Below are positions 1 to 5,890 of a stretch of 8,283 bases of DNA, in pieces (position 1 is the stretch's first letter; the number at the start of each line of letters is the position of its first letter). Made by a program: the position numbers and the translations under genes. The notes under the pieces were generated by a model. It made no database searches. It saw only the letters and a program-made list of their open reading frames with translations, and was not told where the DNA came from. This DNA is from Candidatus Bathyarchaeota archaeon (GTDB lineage Archaea; Thermoproteota; Bathyarchaeia; TCS64): contig JAUYEB010000266.1 of assembly GCA_030691555.1 (NCBI GenBank), positions 1-8,283 on the forward strand, given 5' to 3'.

Positions 1-400
1 CATCGAGGAAGGGCGGGGTCCGCGTGTTCCACTCGGGGGCGCCGAGGGTCCAGAGGGCGACGTCCGGGTACCTCCCCATGATCTGCCTCATCGCCTCCGA
101 GCCTATCCCCTCCCTGTGGTGGTCGGGGTCGACGAATATCCTCTCGACGGTCCCGTGCACGCCGCTCACGTTCACCATGGCCCCGCCGACCGTCTCCTCC
201 CCGAGCAGCATCACGTAGCAGCCGAGGAACCTGAGGGAGCGCGTGTAGAACGCGGCCGAGTCGTAGCCCTGAGGCCCGCCGGGTGCGGGGGCGCCGAAGC
301 CTACGTCGGAGTCGTACGCCCTCTTCGCGATGTCCGCGAGACGCTCAGAATCAAGCTCGGACGCCTCAACGAGGCTCACATCGGGGGAACCCAAAGCCAT
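1..400 (-). CDS. GNAT family N-acetyltransferase (3' end outside window)
   Basis: Reading the reverse strand from the ATG at 400-398 gives 133 residues with no stop before the window edge, so the C-terminus is missing. The acetyl-CoA-binding motif A is clear at residues 88-103: RIFVDPDHHREGIGSEA, with the Gly-x-Gly pyrophosphate loop (EGIG, 97-100). Residues 118-126 (WTLGAPEWN) followed by an NTRTPPF segment match the region that in GNATs leads into the final strand with the Phe-Tyr/GF motif. The family moves an acetyl group from acetyl-CoA to an amine; the substrate cannot be read here. The ATG is the first start after the divergent intergenic region. A weak TATA-like TTAGATATG (439-431 on this strand) lies about 30 nt upstream, consistent with a very short leader. 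It is divergent from the toxin-antitoxin pair. Confidence 0.85.
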   Translation of the reverse strand, partial: MALGSPDVSLVEASELDSERLADIAKRAYDSDVGFGAPAPGGPQGYDSAAFYTRSLRFLGCYVMLLGEETVGGAMVNVSGVHGTVERIFVDPDHHREGIGSEAMRQIMGRYPDVALWTLGAPEWNTRTPPFLD

Positions 401-521
401 AGCACCTAGCCGAGAAGACGCTTCCGAGCATATCTAACCAGTTGACCGGCATTTAAACGTGAGAATGCTGGTTATGGGGCTAAGTGGAAAAATCCTGTCC
501 GCAAGCCTTATGATGTGCGTA

Positions 522-543
522 GTTTATGTAATTACTAGGCCTA
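522..543 (+). promoter_or_regulatory. putative vapBC promoter with palindromic operator
   Basis: A TATA-like TTTATGTA (523-530) is followed by the perfect 8-bp palindrome TAGGCCTA (536-543), which ends two bases before the preferred vapB start codon. The palindrome lies in a longer imperfect one, ACTAGGCCTACT, and the 8-mer GCCTACTA is repeated at 539-546 and 548-555, across the start codon. AbrB-type antitoxins commonly bind such sites to repress their own operon. The spacing to the ATG is a little short for a classical TATA-to-start distance. A second candidate TATA (ATTTAAA, 451-457) lies further upstream. Confidence 0.35.
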
Positions 544-545
544 CT

Positions 546-773
546 ATGCCTACTAGCAAGGTGACTCGAAACTATCAGATCACCATTCCCCAGGAGATCC
601 GGGCGAGCGCCGAGATAGAGGAAGGCGACACCGTCACCCTCGAATACGACGAGGCCGAGAACAGGATTCTAATCAAGCTCCCCCGGAGGGGGCGGAGGAG
701 CACCATGCGCCTCGGTCGAAGCCTCACAGTCGAGGAGATAGAGAGATCAATAGAGAGGGGCATCAGGGAATGA
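546..773 (+). CDS. vapB: AbrB/MazE-type (VapB) antitoxin
   Basis: This is a 75-residue protein with an N-terminal swapped-hairpin AbrB DNA-binding domain (residues about 4-45). The family signature is visible as KVTRNYQITIPQEIR (5-19), followed by the EGDTVTLEYD strand (26-35). The C-terminal segment LTVEEIERSIERGIRE (60-75) is a charged helix of the kind that wraps the toxin. The same frame stays open upstream to a GTG at 459, but those residues (an MRMLVMGLSGK stretch) have no place in the family, so I chose the ATG at 546. The stop overlaps the toxin start (ATGA), so the two are translationally coupled. Expected role: neutralise the PIN ribonuclease encoded next and repress the operon by binding its promoter. 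Confidence 0.85.
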   Translation: MPTSKVTRNYQITIPQEIRASAEIEEGDTVTLEYDEAENRILIKLPRRGRRSTMRLGRSLTVEEIERSIERGIRE

Positions 774-1162
774 GCGCCGTCGTCGACACGAACGTCCTCG
801 TGTTCGACACATTCGAGGACAGCGACTCGCACAAGGAAGCCGTGGAAGCCCTGGACGCGCTGGAGACATGGGTGATACCCGGAATCGTCTTCCACGAGTA
901 CGTCTGGTTCATGAAGGATCAGGGCGTCGGGGTCGAGGAGACACGCGTCAAGGTGAACGAGTACCTGACCGACGTGAAGACCCGATACCGCCCCGTCGAC
1001 GCCGATGACGTCGCCTTCAGCCTTCGGAATGCGCGGAGGCTCAGGGAGTACAATGACCTCCTCATCCTCTCCTCCGCAAAGAGGCTCGGTTGCCCACTGC
1101 TCACCTTTGATAAGGGACTCTCCACCAGTGCCCGAAACCTTGGCGTCGACCTCGCCAAATAG
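770..1162 (+). CDS. vapC: PIN-domain ribonuclease toxin (VapC family)
   Basis: This 130-residue protein is a single PIN domain of normal VapC length. The metal-binding acidic residues expected for the family are all present: D6 in VVDTNVLV, E43 in FHEYVW, D96 in YNDLLIL and D114 in LLTFDKGL, so the nuclease is probably active. PIN toxins cut RNA with Mg2+/Mn2+ and are held inactive by the antitoxin. Its ATG overlaps the stop of the antitoxin gene by 4 nt, the usual antitoxin-first vapBC order. Identity as a PIN protein is secure; the RNA target cannot be read from sequence. Confidence 0.9.
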   Translation: MSAVVDTNVLVFDTFEDSDSHKEAVEALDALETWVIPGIVFHEYVWFMKDQGVGVEETRVKVNEYLTDVKTRYRPVDADDVAFSLRNARRLREYNDLLILSSAKRLGCPLLTFDKGLSTSARNLGVDLAK

Positions 1163-1194
1163 AGTACATCGAAATCCCTGTTGGAACGACCGCC

Positions 1195-1203
1195 AATATT
1201 AAA
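1195..1203 (+). promoter_or_regulatory. putative TATA box for the SDR gene
   Basis: AATATTAAA stands out in the GC-rich 74-nt gap after vapC. Its centre is about 38 nt before the ATG at 1237, predicting a transcript start near 1225 and a leader of roughly 10 nt. This suggests the dehydrogenase is transcribed separately from vapBC. Confidence 0.45.
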
Positions 1204-1236
1204 CGGGTAACGGCCACAGACTAGATCGACGGTCGC

Positions 1237-2004
1237 ATGTCTCCAAACGATCACAAGAAGCTGGAGGGCAGAGTCGCCCTAGTCACGGGTGCTAGCAGGG
1301 GACTAGGCAAGGCTATGGCACTAGCCCTCGGCGAGGCGGGCGCTAGCCTGGCCCTAATAGCGAGGGAAGAGAAGGGCCTCAAGGAAGTATCGAAGGAGGC
1401 TAAGACCCTGGGGGTGACCTCCGAGTCCTACCCAGCCGACGTGTCGAGGGCGGAGGACGTCGAGAGGCTCAGGGAAGCGGTGATAGGGCGCTTCGGGTCG
1501 GTGGACATACTCGTGAACAACGCGGGGGTCAACATCAGGAAGCCCCTGACCATGCTCACCGTCGAGGAGTGGAGGCGCGTCATCGACACGAACCTCACGG
1601 GCCCCTTCCTAGTCTGCCGCGCCTTCGTCCCCCACATGGTGGGAAAAGGCTACGGGCGGATCATAAACACGACCTCGACGATGAGCCACGTCGCGACCCC
1701 CACACGCACCGCGTACGCGGCCAGCAAGGCCGGCCTGCTCGGTTTCACGAGGGCCCTCGCCCTAGAACTCGCACCGGAGAAGATAACCGTCAACGGCATA
1801 AGCCCCGGCTGGTTCGAGACCGAGCTCACCAAGCCCATCTGGAGCGACCCCAGGGCGAACGACGATCTCGTCTCGCGCATCCCCCTGGGCCGCTGGGGGG
1901 ACGTCAACGACGTGGCTAGGCTAGCCGTCTACCTCTGCTCAGAGGAGGCCGGGTACATAACGGGCACGGACATACTCATCGACGGAGGATACACGACCCA
2001 GTAG
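1237..2004 (+). CDS. short-chain dehydrogenase/reductase (FabG-like)
   Basis: This is a complete 255-residue classical SDR, the normal length for the family. It has a Rossmann fold with the cofactor loop TGASRGLG (17-24), D68 for adenine-ring contact, NNAG (94-97), and the full catalytic tetrad N119, S147, Y160 and K164 (the last two in YAASK). The C-terminal end ITGTDILIDGGY is typical of FabG and gluconate/glucose dehydrogenase-type SDRs. It catalyses NAD(P)H-dependent carbonyl reduction or alcohol oxidation in the cytoplasm. The residue after the second cofactor strand (IAREEKG, 41-47) contains an Arg, which is compatible with NADPH preference. The substrate is not predictable, and the neighbours give no pathway hint. 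The downstream gene converges with a 17-nt gap. Confidence 0.95.
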   Translation: MSPNDHKKLEGRVALVTGASRGLGKAMALALGEAGASLALIAREEKGLKEVSKEAKTLGVTSESYPADVSRAEDVERLREAVIGRFGSVDILVNNAGVNIRKPLTMLTVEEWRRVIDTNLTGPFLVCRAFVPHMVGKGYGRIINTTSTMSHVATPTRTAYAASKAGLLGFTRALALELAPEKITVNGISPGWFETELTKPIWSDPRANDDLVSRIPLGRWGDVNDVARLAVYLCSEEAGYITGTDILIDGGYTTQ

Positions 2005-2021
2005 GACGACAACCGAGCCCA

Positions 2022-2279
2022 TCAGTTCTCCGGTTTCTCGAGGAAGTCCCTCAACACCTTCGCGGGCACGACGACGAAGTTCGAGTCCATCACCCTCCGC
2101 AGGGGGCCCGGCGAGCCCCCGCCCCTGTTTATGTCGTTGAAGAAGGCGTCGAACTCCGCGATGCTCGTGAAGTTGACGTTGTTGACCTGCGTGATGAGAA
2201 GGAACTCCTCCCCCGTGTCCTGCTTCACCCTGCGCTGGAGGAGGACGCTCGAGGGCGGGTCCTTGAGCTGGACTATCAT
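2022..2279 (-). CDS. hypothetical protein, 85 aa
   Basis: I do not recognise this family. The frame is open 15 codons further upstream, but the ATG at 2279-2277 is preferred because a strong TATA box sits at exactly leaderless distance. The protein starts with MIVQLKDPPSSVLLQRR, has two probable beta strands (SSVLLQRRV and EEFLLITQV, residues 10-32), an acidic/aromatic helix (IAEFDAFFNDI, 40-50), a glycine-rich turn (GGGSPG) and a C-terminal segment NFVVVPAKVLRDFLEK. There are no transmembrane segments, signal peptide or cysteines, so it is probably a small soluble cytoplasmic alpha/beta protein. It converges with the SDR gene and lies 41 nt behind the GNAT gene on the same strand, but with its own promoter. 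Confidence 0.65.
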   Translation of the reverse strand: MIVQLKDPPSSVLLQRRVKQDTGEEFLLITQVNNVNFTSIAEFDAFFNDINRGGGSPGPLRRVMDSNFVVVPAKVLRDFLEKPEN

Positions 2280-2301
2280 GGTTGTGGTTGGGGAACTTGA
2301 T

Positions 2302-2310
2302 CTTAAATAC
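2302..2310 (-). promoter_or_regulatory. TATA box of the 85-aa hypothetical gene
   Basis: On the minus strand this reads GTATTTAAG. Its centre lies about 27 nt before the ATG at 2279, which predicts a transcript starting at or within a base or two of the start codon. It is among the best archaeal TATA matches in the window. Confidence 0.6.
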
Positions 2311-2320
2311 CCGAGCCCCT

Positions 2321-2881
2321 TCACGCGCCGAGGTACCTGTCGTAGAGCGCCTTGACCGCCTCGGGGGCCAGCTCCAGCCTCATCTCGACGCCGATCTTCG
2401 GGTCCCTCCCAGTCACTTGGAAGCCGAATCTGGCCCAGTACTCCACGAGCCTCCGGCCCGACTCGTCGAGGTCCTCCGTTATCATCTTCTCCGAGCGGTA
2501 GCCGTTCTCCAGGCAGTAGAGCGTCTCAAGCGCCGTGAGGACGGAGCCAACACCCCTCCTCTCTATCAGCGTAGCGGCGCTGTCCGAGAAGTACGCCCCC
2601 TCCTCGGGGTCGTCGAAGCCGAAGACGAAGGCCACCGGCCTCTCCCCGAGGTAGACTATGAAGCACGTGAACCCGCGCCTCTTCGAGCGGTTGGTCAGCT
2701 CCCTCTCGCTGTACCTGAGCTCGCTCCTGAAGCGCTCGTCCTCTATCTCCCCGACTATCCTGGTGAGGTCTTTCCTCATCTCGTGGTAGACGGCGATCCG
2801 GCAGGCCCCCCCGAGGGAGGCGCCCAGCTTCGCCTCCGCCCTGATCAGGGCGCCCTGCAGCGTCGGCATCTCGAAGCTCAT
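2321..2881 (-). CDS. GNAT family N-acetyltransferase
   Basis: This is a 186-residue protein with a GNAT core in its C-terminal two thirds. Strands FTCFIVYLG and RPVAFVFGFDD (71-91) lead to the acetyl-CoA loop ERRGVGS (107-113) and helix VLTALETLYCLENGY. Then comes MITEDLDESGRRLVEYWARFGFQV (133-156), in which the helix plus FGF (152-154) is the conserved motif B end. The N-terminal 60 residues are helical and charged and do not belong to the common core. The frame extends to a TTG at 2896, but I chose the ATG at 2881 because GAGGTG lies 7 nt upstream. The substrate is unknown. It is divergent from the C_GCAxxG protein gene. Confidence 0.8.
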   Translation of the reverse strand: MSFEMPTLQGALIRAEAKLGASLGGACRIAVYHEMRKDLTRIVGEIEDERFRSELRYSERELTNRSKRRGFTCFIVYLGERPVAFVFGFDDPEEGAYFSDSAATLIERRGVGSVLTALETLYCLENGYRSEKMITEDLDESGRRLVEYWARFGFQVTGRDPKIGVEMRLELAPEAVKALYDRYLGA

Positions 2882-2888
2882 TTTATGG

Positions 2889-2894
2889 CACCTC
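2889..2894 (-). promoter_or_regulatory. Shine-Dalgarno site deciding the GNAT start
   Basis: Minus-strand GAGGTG, complementary to the archaeal 16S 3' end, stands 7 nt before the ATG at 2881. It overlaps the alternative TTG start at 2896, arguing against that start. A TATA-like GAGATTAAAC lies upstream (2920-2911). Confidence 0.55.
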
Positions 2895-3037
2895 AATATC
2901 CCTCGATGTCGTTTAATCTCTTTCGCTTCCCGGCGGCCGCGAGGGGTCCCGCGGGTAATGTTTCGTAACCTGTTTGGTTCGGAGGGGGCGACCGTAAACC
3001 TGTTCTCCCCCCACGGCGATACTTGTGATGATTAGAC

Positions 3038-3493
3038 TTGCTGTCGAAGGAGGAGACTATCAAGCTGGCCGACTCGTACGCTTCGCAGAGGTTCCTCTGC
3101 TCCGAGTCATGCCTCATGGCCCTCGCCAGGTGCCAGGGGGTGGAGAGCCCACTCATCCCCAGGATCGCCACGGGCTTCGGCGCCGGCGTGGGCAGGAGCG
3201 GCGAGACATGCGGCGCCGTCACCGGAGCCGTGATGGGCCTCAGCATAAGGTACGGCAGGGACAGGGTCGAGCCCGTGAAGGACCGTAGGCCCTACTGGTA
3301 CGCCACCGAGCTCCTGGGGCGCTTCAGGGCGGAGCACGGCGAGATCAGGTGCCCCGCCCTCCTGGGGCTCGACATAGCCAAGCCCGAGGACTACGAGGAG
3401 TTCAACCGGAGGAACCTCTGGGTCAACAACTGCACGAGGTATATCCTCTCCGCGACGGGGATCGCGCGTGACATAATCGAGGAGAACGGCTAG
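3038..3493 (+). CDS. C_GCAxxG_C_C family redox protein
   Basis: The 151-residue protein matches the C_GCAxxG_C_C family of putative redox-active proteins. Six cysteines are C21, C25, C32, C58, C105 and C132. The central signature is FGAGVGRSGETCGAVTGAVM (47-66), where C58 starts the CGAxxGA motif. C21/C25 lie in the usual N-terminal FLCSESCLMAL segment, C105 in RCPALLG and C132 in NNCTRY. Spacing suggests a metal- or disulfide-based site, but the biochemical role of the family is not established. The start is TTG: an in-frame TGA at 3029 leaves no other plausible codon, and GTGATG (3025-3030) gives a weak ribosome-binding site. It is cytoplasmic, with no signal peptide. A flavin reductase follows on the same strand. 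Confidence 0.85.
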   Translation: MLSKEETIKLADSYASQRFLCSESCLMALARCQGVESPLIPRIATGFGAGVGRSGETCGAVTGAVMGLSIRYGRDRVEPVKDRRPYWYATELLGRFRAEHGEIRCPALLGLDIAKPEDYEEFNRRNLWVNNCTRYILSATGIARDIIEENG

Positions 3494-3555
3494 CGGGTGA
3501 CGGCGTCGAGGCCGCCCTTCAAGGTGCGGACGAGGACTAGGCTCACCGGATCACC

Positions 3556-3563
3556 ATAATAAT
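3556..3563 (+). promoter_or_regulatory. putative TATA box for the flavin reductase
   Basis: ATAATAAT, the only A/T-rich run in the 95-nt gap, has its centre about 29 nt before the ATG at 3589. This predicts a leaderless or nearly leaderless transcript and separate expression from the upstream gene. Confidence 0.5.
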
Positions 3564-3588
3564 CGGGGGCACGTGAACATCTCTGCCC

Positions 3589-4284
3589 ATGATCCCCGCG
3601 GTCATAGCCTCCATCCGCCAGGCAACCCCCACTATCAAGACCCTTGGGCTCGAACCCCGAGGCGGCTTCAGCTTCAAGGCGGGTCAGTGGCTCGACTGCT
3701 ACGCCGACGTCGGCGGCGAGCGGAGGGTCGCCGGCTACTCGATGACCTCCTCCCCCCTCGACGGGGGGCGCGTCGACCTCGCCGTGAAGGACGTCGGGGA
3801 GAACCCCGTCACGAGGTACATCCACGGCTCAGCAAAGCCAGGTGACACCCTGCACCTGGACGGTGGAAACGGCGAGGTCTACTACGAGGCCGGCACGGCG
3901 AGGGACGTCTACCTGATCGCGGGAGGCATCGGCATCGCCCCCCACATGAGCATATTCCGATACATCGACGAGGCCGACCCGGGCGCCAGATGCACACTCC
4001 TCTACAGCGCGGGCACCCCCGACGAGCTCCTGTTCAGGGAGGAGATAGACGCGATCGCGCGACGCAACGGGAGGATGAGGCGCGTCTACACCGTCACCGA
4101 CGAGTCCGAGGCCTGGGATGGGAGGAGGGGCAAGGTGGACGCCGATATGATACGAGAGGCGGGCCTCCCCCCGGAGGCACTATACTACATCTGCGGCCCA
4201 CCGGCGATGATCCACGGCCTGGTCGACACACTCAGGAGCCTAGGCGTGAGACGGAAGCAGATGATGTACGAGCTCTGGTGGTGA
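3589..4284 (+). CDS. FNR-fold flavin reductase, OXNAD1-like
   Basis: This 231-residue protein has the two-domain ferredoxin-NADP reductase fold. The FAD/FMN barrel holds AGQWLDCY (31-38) and the flavin motif VAGYSMTSSP (47-56). The NAD(P) domain has VYLIAGGIGIAP (107-118), LLYSAGTPDELLF (137-149) and YYICGPPAMIHG (199-210), and the chain ends in an aromatic tail, YELWW. There is no 2Fe-2S domain and no cytochrome partner domain. The GYS-x-x-SSP variant (instead of R-x-Y-S), the LLYSA...ELLF block and the terminal WW are, from my memory of the family, features of OXNAD1-type proteins. The expected reaction is hydride transfer between NAD(P)H and a flavin, then to an unidentified acceptor. The cysteine-rich protein upstream and small membrane protein downstream are candidate partners, by inference only. 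Confidence 0.88.
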   Translation: MIPAVIASIRQATPTIKTLGLEPRGGFSFKAGQWLDCYADVGGERRVAGYSMTSSPLDGGRVDLAVKDVGENPVTRYIHGSAKPGDTLHLDGGNGEVYYEAGTARDVYLIAGGIGIAPHMSIFRYIDEADPGARCTLLYSAGTPDELLFREEIDAIARRNGRMRRVYTVTDESEAWDGRRGKVDADMIREAGLPPEALYYICGPPAMIHGLVDTLRSLGVRRKQMMYELWW

Positions 4285-4295
4285 TGGTCACCATC
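4283..4295. repeat. inverted repeat over the reductase stop codon
   Basis: GATGGT (4283-4288), one central C, then ACCATC (4290-4295): a perfect 6-bp inverted repeat that begins inside the TGA stop. A second inverted repeat, ACCACG (4324-4329) and CGTGGT (4336-4341) around a 6-nt spacer, sits just before the start codon of the next gene. Either could be a protein-binding site or chance. No T-run follows the first, so it is not an archaeal terminator. Confidence 0.35.
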
Positions 4296-4344
4296 GACTG
4301 GAAAGGTTCAAGCGGGGCAACCGACCACGATCTAGCGTGGTGAC

Positions 4345-4539
4345 ATGAGCCAGAGGATTGAGAGCCACATCTTCCCCGCGGTCGTGGGGATCATCGGGGT
4401 CGCCGCGTTCCTGGTACTCGTCTACCTCCTCCTCAGCCTCGGGTTCGGCTTCGTCGATCGGCTCTTCAACTGGTCGAGCTCGGGGACGCCGATAGCGGCG
4501 GCGCTCACGCGGCTACTTGTTGGTCGGGGTCCCGTTTAG
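4345..4539 (+). CDS. small single-pass membrane protein, unknown
   Basis: This 64-residue protein has one strong hydrophobic segment, residues about 10-37 (it begins IFPAVVGIIGVAAFLVLVYL), followed by a short polar loop (DRLFNWSSSGTP, 38-49) and a weakly amphipathic end (IAAALTRLLVGRGPV). The charged N-terminus MSQRIESH suggests a membrane anchor rather than a cleaved signal; no lipobox is present. I recognise no family. The start is ATG with GGTGA almost touching it, too close for a normal ribosome site; GAAAGGTTCAAG (4300-4311) could be a weak BRE/TATA. It follows the flavin reductase by 60 nt on the same strand and converges with a glycosyltransferase gene 12 nt away. The membrane segment argues against a chance frame. 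Confidence 0.6.
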   Translation: MSQRIESHIFPAVVGIIGVAAFLVLVYLLLSLGFGFVDRLFNWSSSGTPIAAALTRLLVGRGPV

Positions 4540-4551
4540 CCGGGTGGCTGG

Positions 4552-5727
4552 CTAGGTTGAGGCCTCGATGGCCTTGACGAGCCCGTTGACGTGTCTCTCC
4601 CAGGTGAACAGTTCGGATACCCTCCTCCTCGCCGCGGCCCCCATCCTCGCCCTGAGTCCATCGTCTTCGAGGAGGCGGGCGTGCCTCTCGACGTAGTCTT
4701 CGAGGGAGTAGGGGTGGGCCCTGTAGCCGGTGACGCCGTCGACGACCACCTCCCTCGGCCCGGCGTAGTCCCAGACGACCGAGGGTACGCCGCAGGCGGC
4801 CGCCTCGAGGGGGCCCAGGCCGAAGTCCTCCTGGGGGGAGGGGTAGGAGTAGACGGAGGCGCCCCTGTATAGGGCGGAGAGCTCGGCCGCCGCGACGCCA
4901 CCGGTGAAGCGGACGCATCCGGAGACCCCGAGCCTCTCGGCGAGGCCGCGCAGGTGCTCGGTGTACCTTGTCTCCCTCCCCGTGACCACGCCGGTCACCC
5001 TGAGGCCCCTGTCGGCCAGCCCCCTGAGGCAGGCCACGAACCAGTCGAGCCTCTTCTGGGGGTAGTGCCTGTTCGTCGAGAGCATGTAGGGGTCCTCGGT
5101 CCCAGCGTCGCGTTTTGGGTCGTCTCCCTCGACGTCGGCGCCGGGGTAGCAGACCTCCGCGCGGACGCGGTAGGCCTCCTCCACCTGGCGCTTTATCCAG
5201 GCCGAGTTCACGAGAACGCGGTCGGCGCCCTCCACCGAGGCCCTGTCGAGGGGCTTGATCACCCCCACGAGCCTGTGCATCGCGCTGAGCAGCTGCATGT
5301 CCGAGTCGGAGCCCCAGCCCACCTCCTCGTCGATGCCCCTCGGGTAGAGGAACCTGTTCGCCTGGTGGAGGTACGCCACGTAGGGGGTCCCGTATGCGGC
5401 CTTGGTCCTGCACGCGAGCCAGTAGCTCGGCTGGCTGTGGGCGACGACGCAGTCGAAGCCGCTGAGCCTCTGCGCCACCTTCGCCGCGGCGAGGCTGGTG
5501 GTGAGCATCCCGAGGTAGTTCCGGTAGGGGATGCCCCTCGGCAGCCATCCGGCGATCTCCTCCGGTTGCACCCGCTCCAGCAGCCCGGGGTGGCACTCAC
5601 GGGAGACCGTCGGCGCGAAGACCTCCACGTCGAAGCCCCTCCTTCGCAGCCCCAACGCCTCGCTCAGCACGGTGCGCTCGCCCCCTCCGCTGTAGAAGAA
5701 CCCCATGTGGACGAGCGCGACCCTCAT
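4552..5727 (-). CDS. glycosyltransferase family 4 (GT-B), ALG11-like N-terminus
   Basis: This 391-residue enzyme has the GT-B fold. The N-terminal acceptor domain starts MRVALVHMGFFYSGGGERTV, a glycine-rich first loop (13-20) like that of ALG11/PimA-type enzymes. The donor domain begins near YMLSTNRHYPQKR (214-226) and has VRFTGGV (272-278). The GT4 nucleotide-sugar motif EX7E is E300 to E308 in EDFGLGPLEA, followed by CGVPSVVWDYAGPREVV and GVTGY. No transmembrane segment is present; it probably acts on a lipid-linked acceptor at the cytoplasmic membrane face. The frame runs 29 codons further upstream, but the ATG at 5727 begins the first beta strand directly, as in the family. It is divergent from the next GT4 gene. 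The sugar and linkage cannot be predicted. Confidence 0.9.
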   Translation of the reverse strand: MRVALVHMGFFYSGGGERTVLSEALGLRRRGFDVEVFAPTVSRECHPGLLERVQPEEIAGWLPRGIPYRNYLGMLTTSLAAAKVAQRLSGFDCVVAHSQPSYWLACRTKAAYGTPYVAYLHQANRFLYPRGIDEEVGWGSDSDMQLLSAMHRLVGVIKPLDRASVEGADRVLVNSAWIKRQVEEAYRVRAEVCYPGADVEGDDPKRDAGTEDPYMLSTNRHYPQKRLDWFVACLRGLADRGLRVTGVVTGRETRYTEHLRGLAERLGVSGCVRFTGGVAAAELSALYRGASVYSYPSPQEDFGLGPLEAAACGVPSVVWDYAGPREVVVDGVTGYRAHPYSLEDYVERHARLLEDDGLRARMGAAARRRVSELFTWERHVNGLVKAIEAST

Positions 5728-5746
5728 AATCCCAACCTTCAACGCA

Positions 5747-5780
5747 TTGTGACACAAATGTGGGAACGTCCACGATAAAG
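5747..5780 (-). promoter_or_regulatory. promoter and possible operator of the minus-strand GT4 gene
   Basis: A TATA-like CTTTATCG (5780-5773 on the minus strand) predicts transcription starting near 5750, with a leader of about 23 nt to the ATG at 5727. At that point lies an inverted repeat, TTGTG (5747-5751), A, CACAA (5753-5757), well placed for a repressor to block initiation. Confidence 0.4.
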
Positions 5781-5784
5781 TGAA

Positions 5785-5823
5785 CTCAACATCATCCCTA
5801 ACAAACCTCAACATCAGACATCA
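5785..5823. repeat. short direct repeats in divergent intergenic region
   Basis: The 10-mer CTCAACATCA occurs at 5785-5794 and 5807-5816, a 22-bp period close to two helical turns. Its ACATCA core occurs a third time at 5818-5823. The block sits in the AT-rich 163-nt gap between the two divergent glycosyltransferase genes, so it could be a binding site for a regulator of both. Confidence 0.4.
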
Positions 5824-5827
5824 TAAG

Positions 5828-5837
5828 AAATATGTAA
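5828..5837 (+). promoter_or_regulatory. putative TATA box of the plus-strand GT4 gene
   Basis: AAATATGTAA lies about 58 nt before the ATG at 5891, predicting a start near 5858 and a leader of some 30 nt. GGGAAG (5882-5887) just before the ATG is only a weak ribosome site. Confidence 0.35.
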
Positions 5838-5890
5838 CCAGAAGAAACTAAACACAAAAACGGAAACCTGAATACTGCATAGGGAAGACG

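Noticed and set aside
401..545. Possible longer antitoxin start at GTG 459 or ATG 474
   Set aside because: The extra residues lie before the compact AbrB domain and fit no family member; the promoter-like elements at 523-543 would then be inside the gene.
2282..2968. 228-codon open frame on the plus strand
   Set aside because: It is antisense to the GNAT gene, whose acetyl-CoA motif and Shine-Dalgarno make it the real gene.
3025..3031. GTGATGA resembling the C box of a C/D guide RNA
   Set aside because: No CTGA D box follows at the right distance, and the site is explained as the leader and ribosome site of the TTG-started gene.
3647..3662. GGCTCGAACCCCGAGG, a T-arm-like stem-loop
   Set aside because: It lies inside the flavin reductase coding sequence with no other tRNA parts around it.
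4505..5596. 363-codon open frame on the minus strand
   Set aside because: It is Arg/Gly/Pro-rich low-complexity translation in another frame of the GT4 gene at 4552-5727, which has clear family motifs.
4954..5778. 274-codon open frame on the plus strand
   Set aside because: It is an antisense reading of the GT4 gene, rich in Val, Pro, Gly and His without domain structure, as expected in GC-rich DNA.
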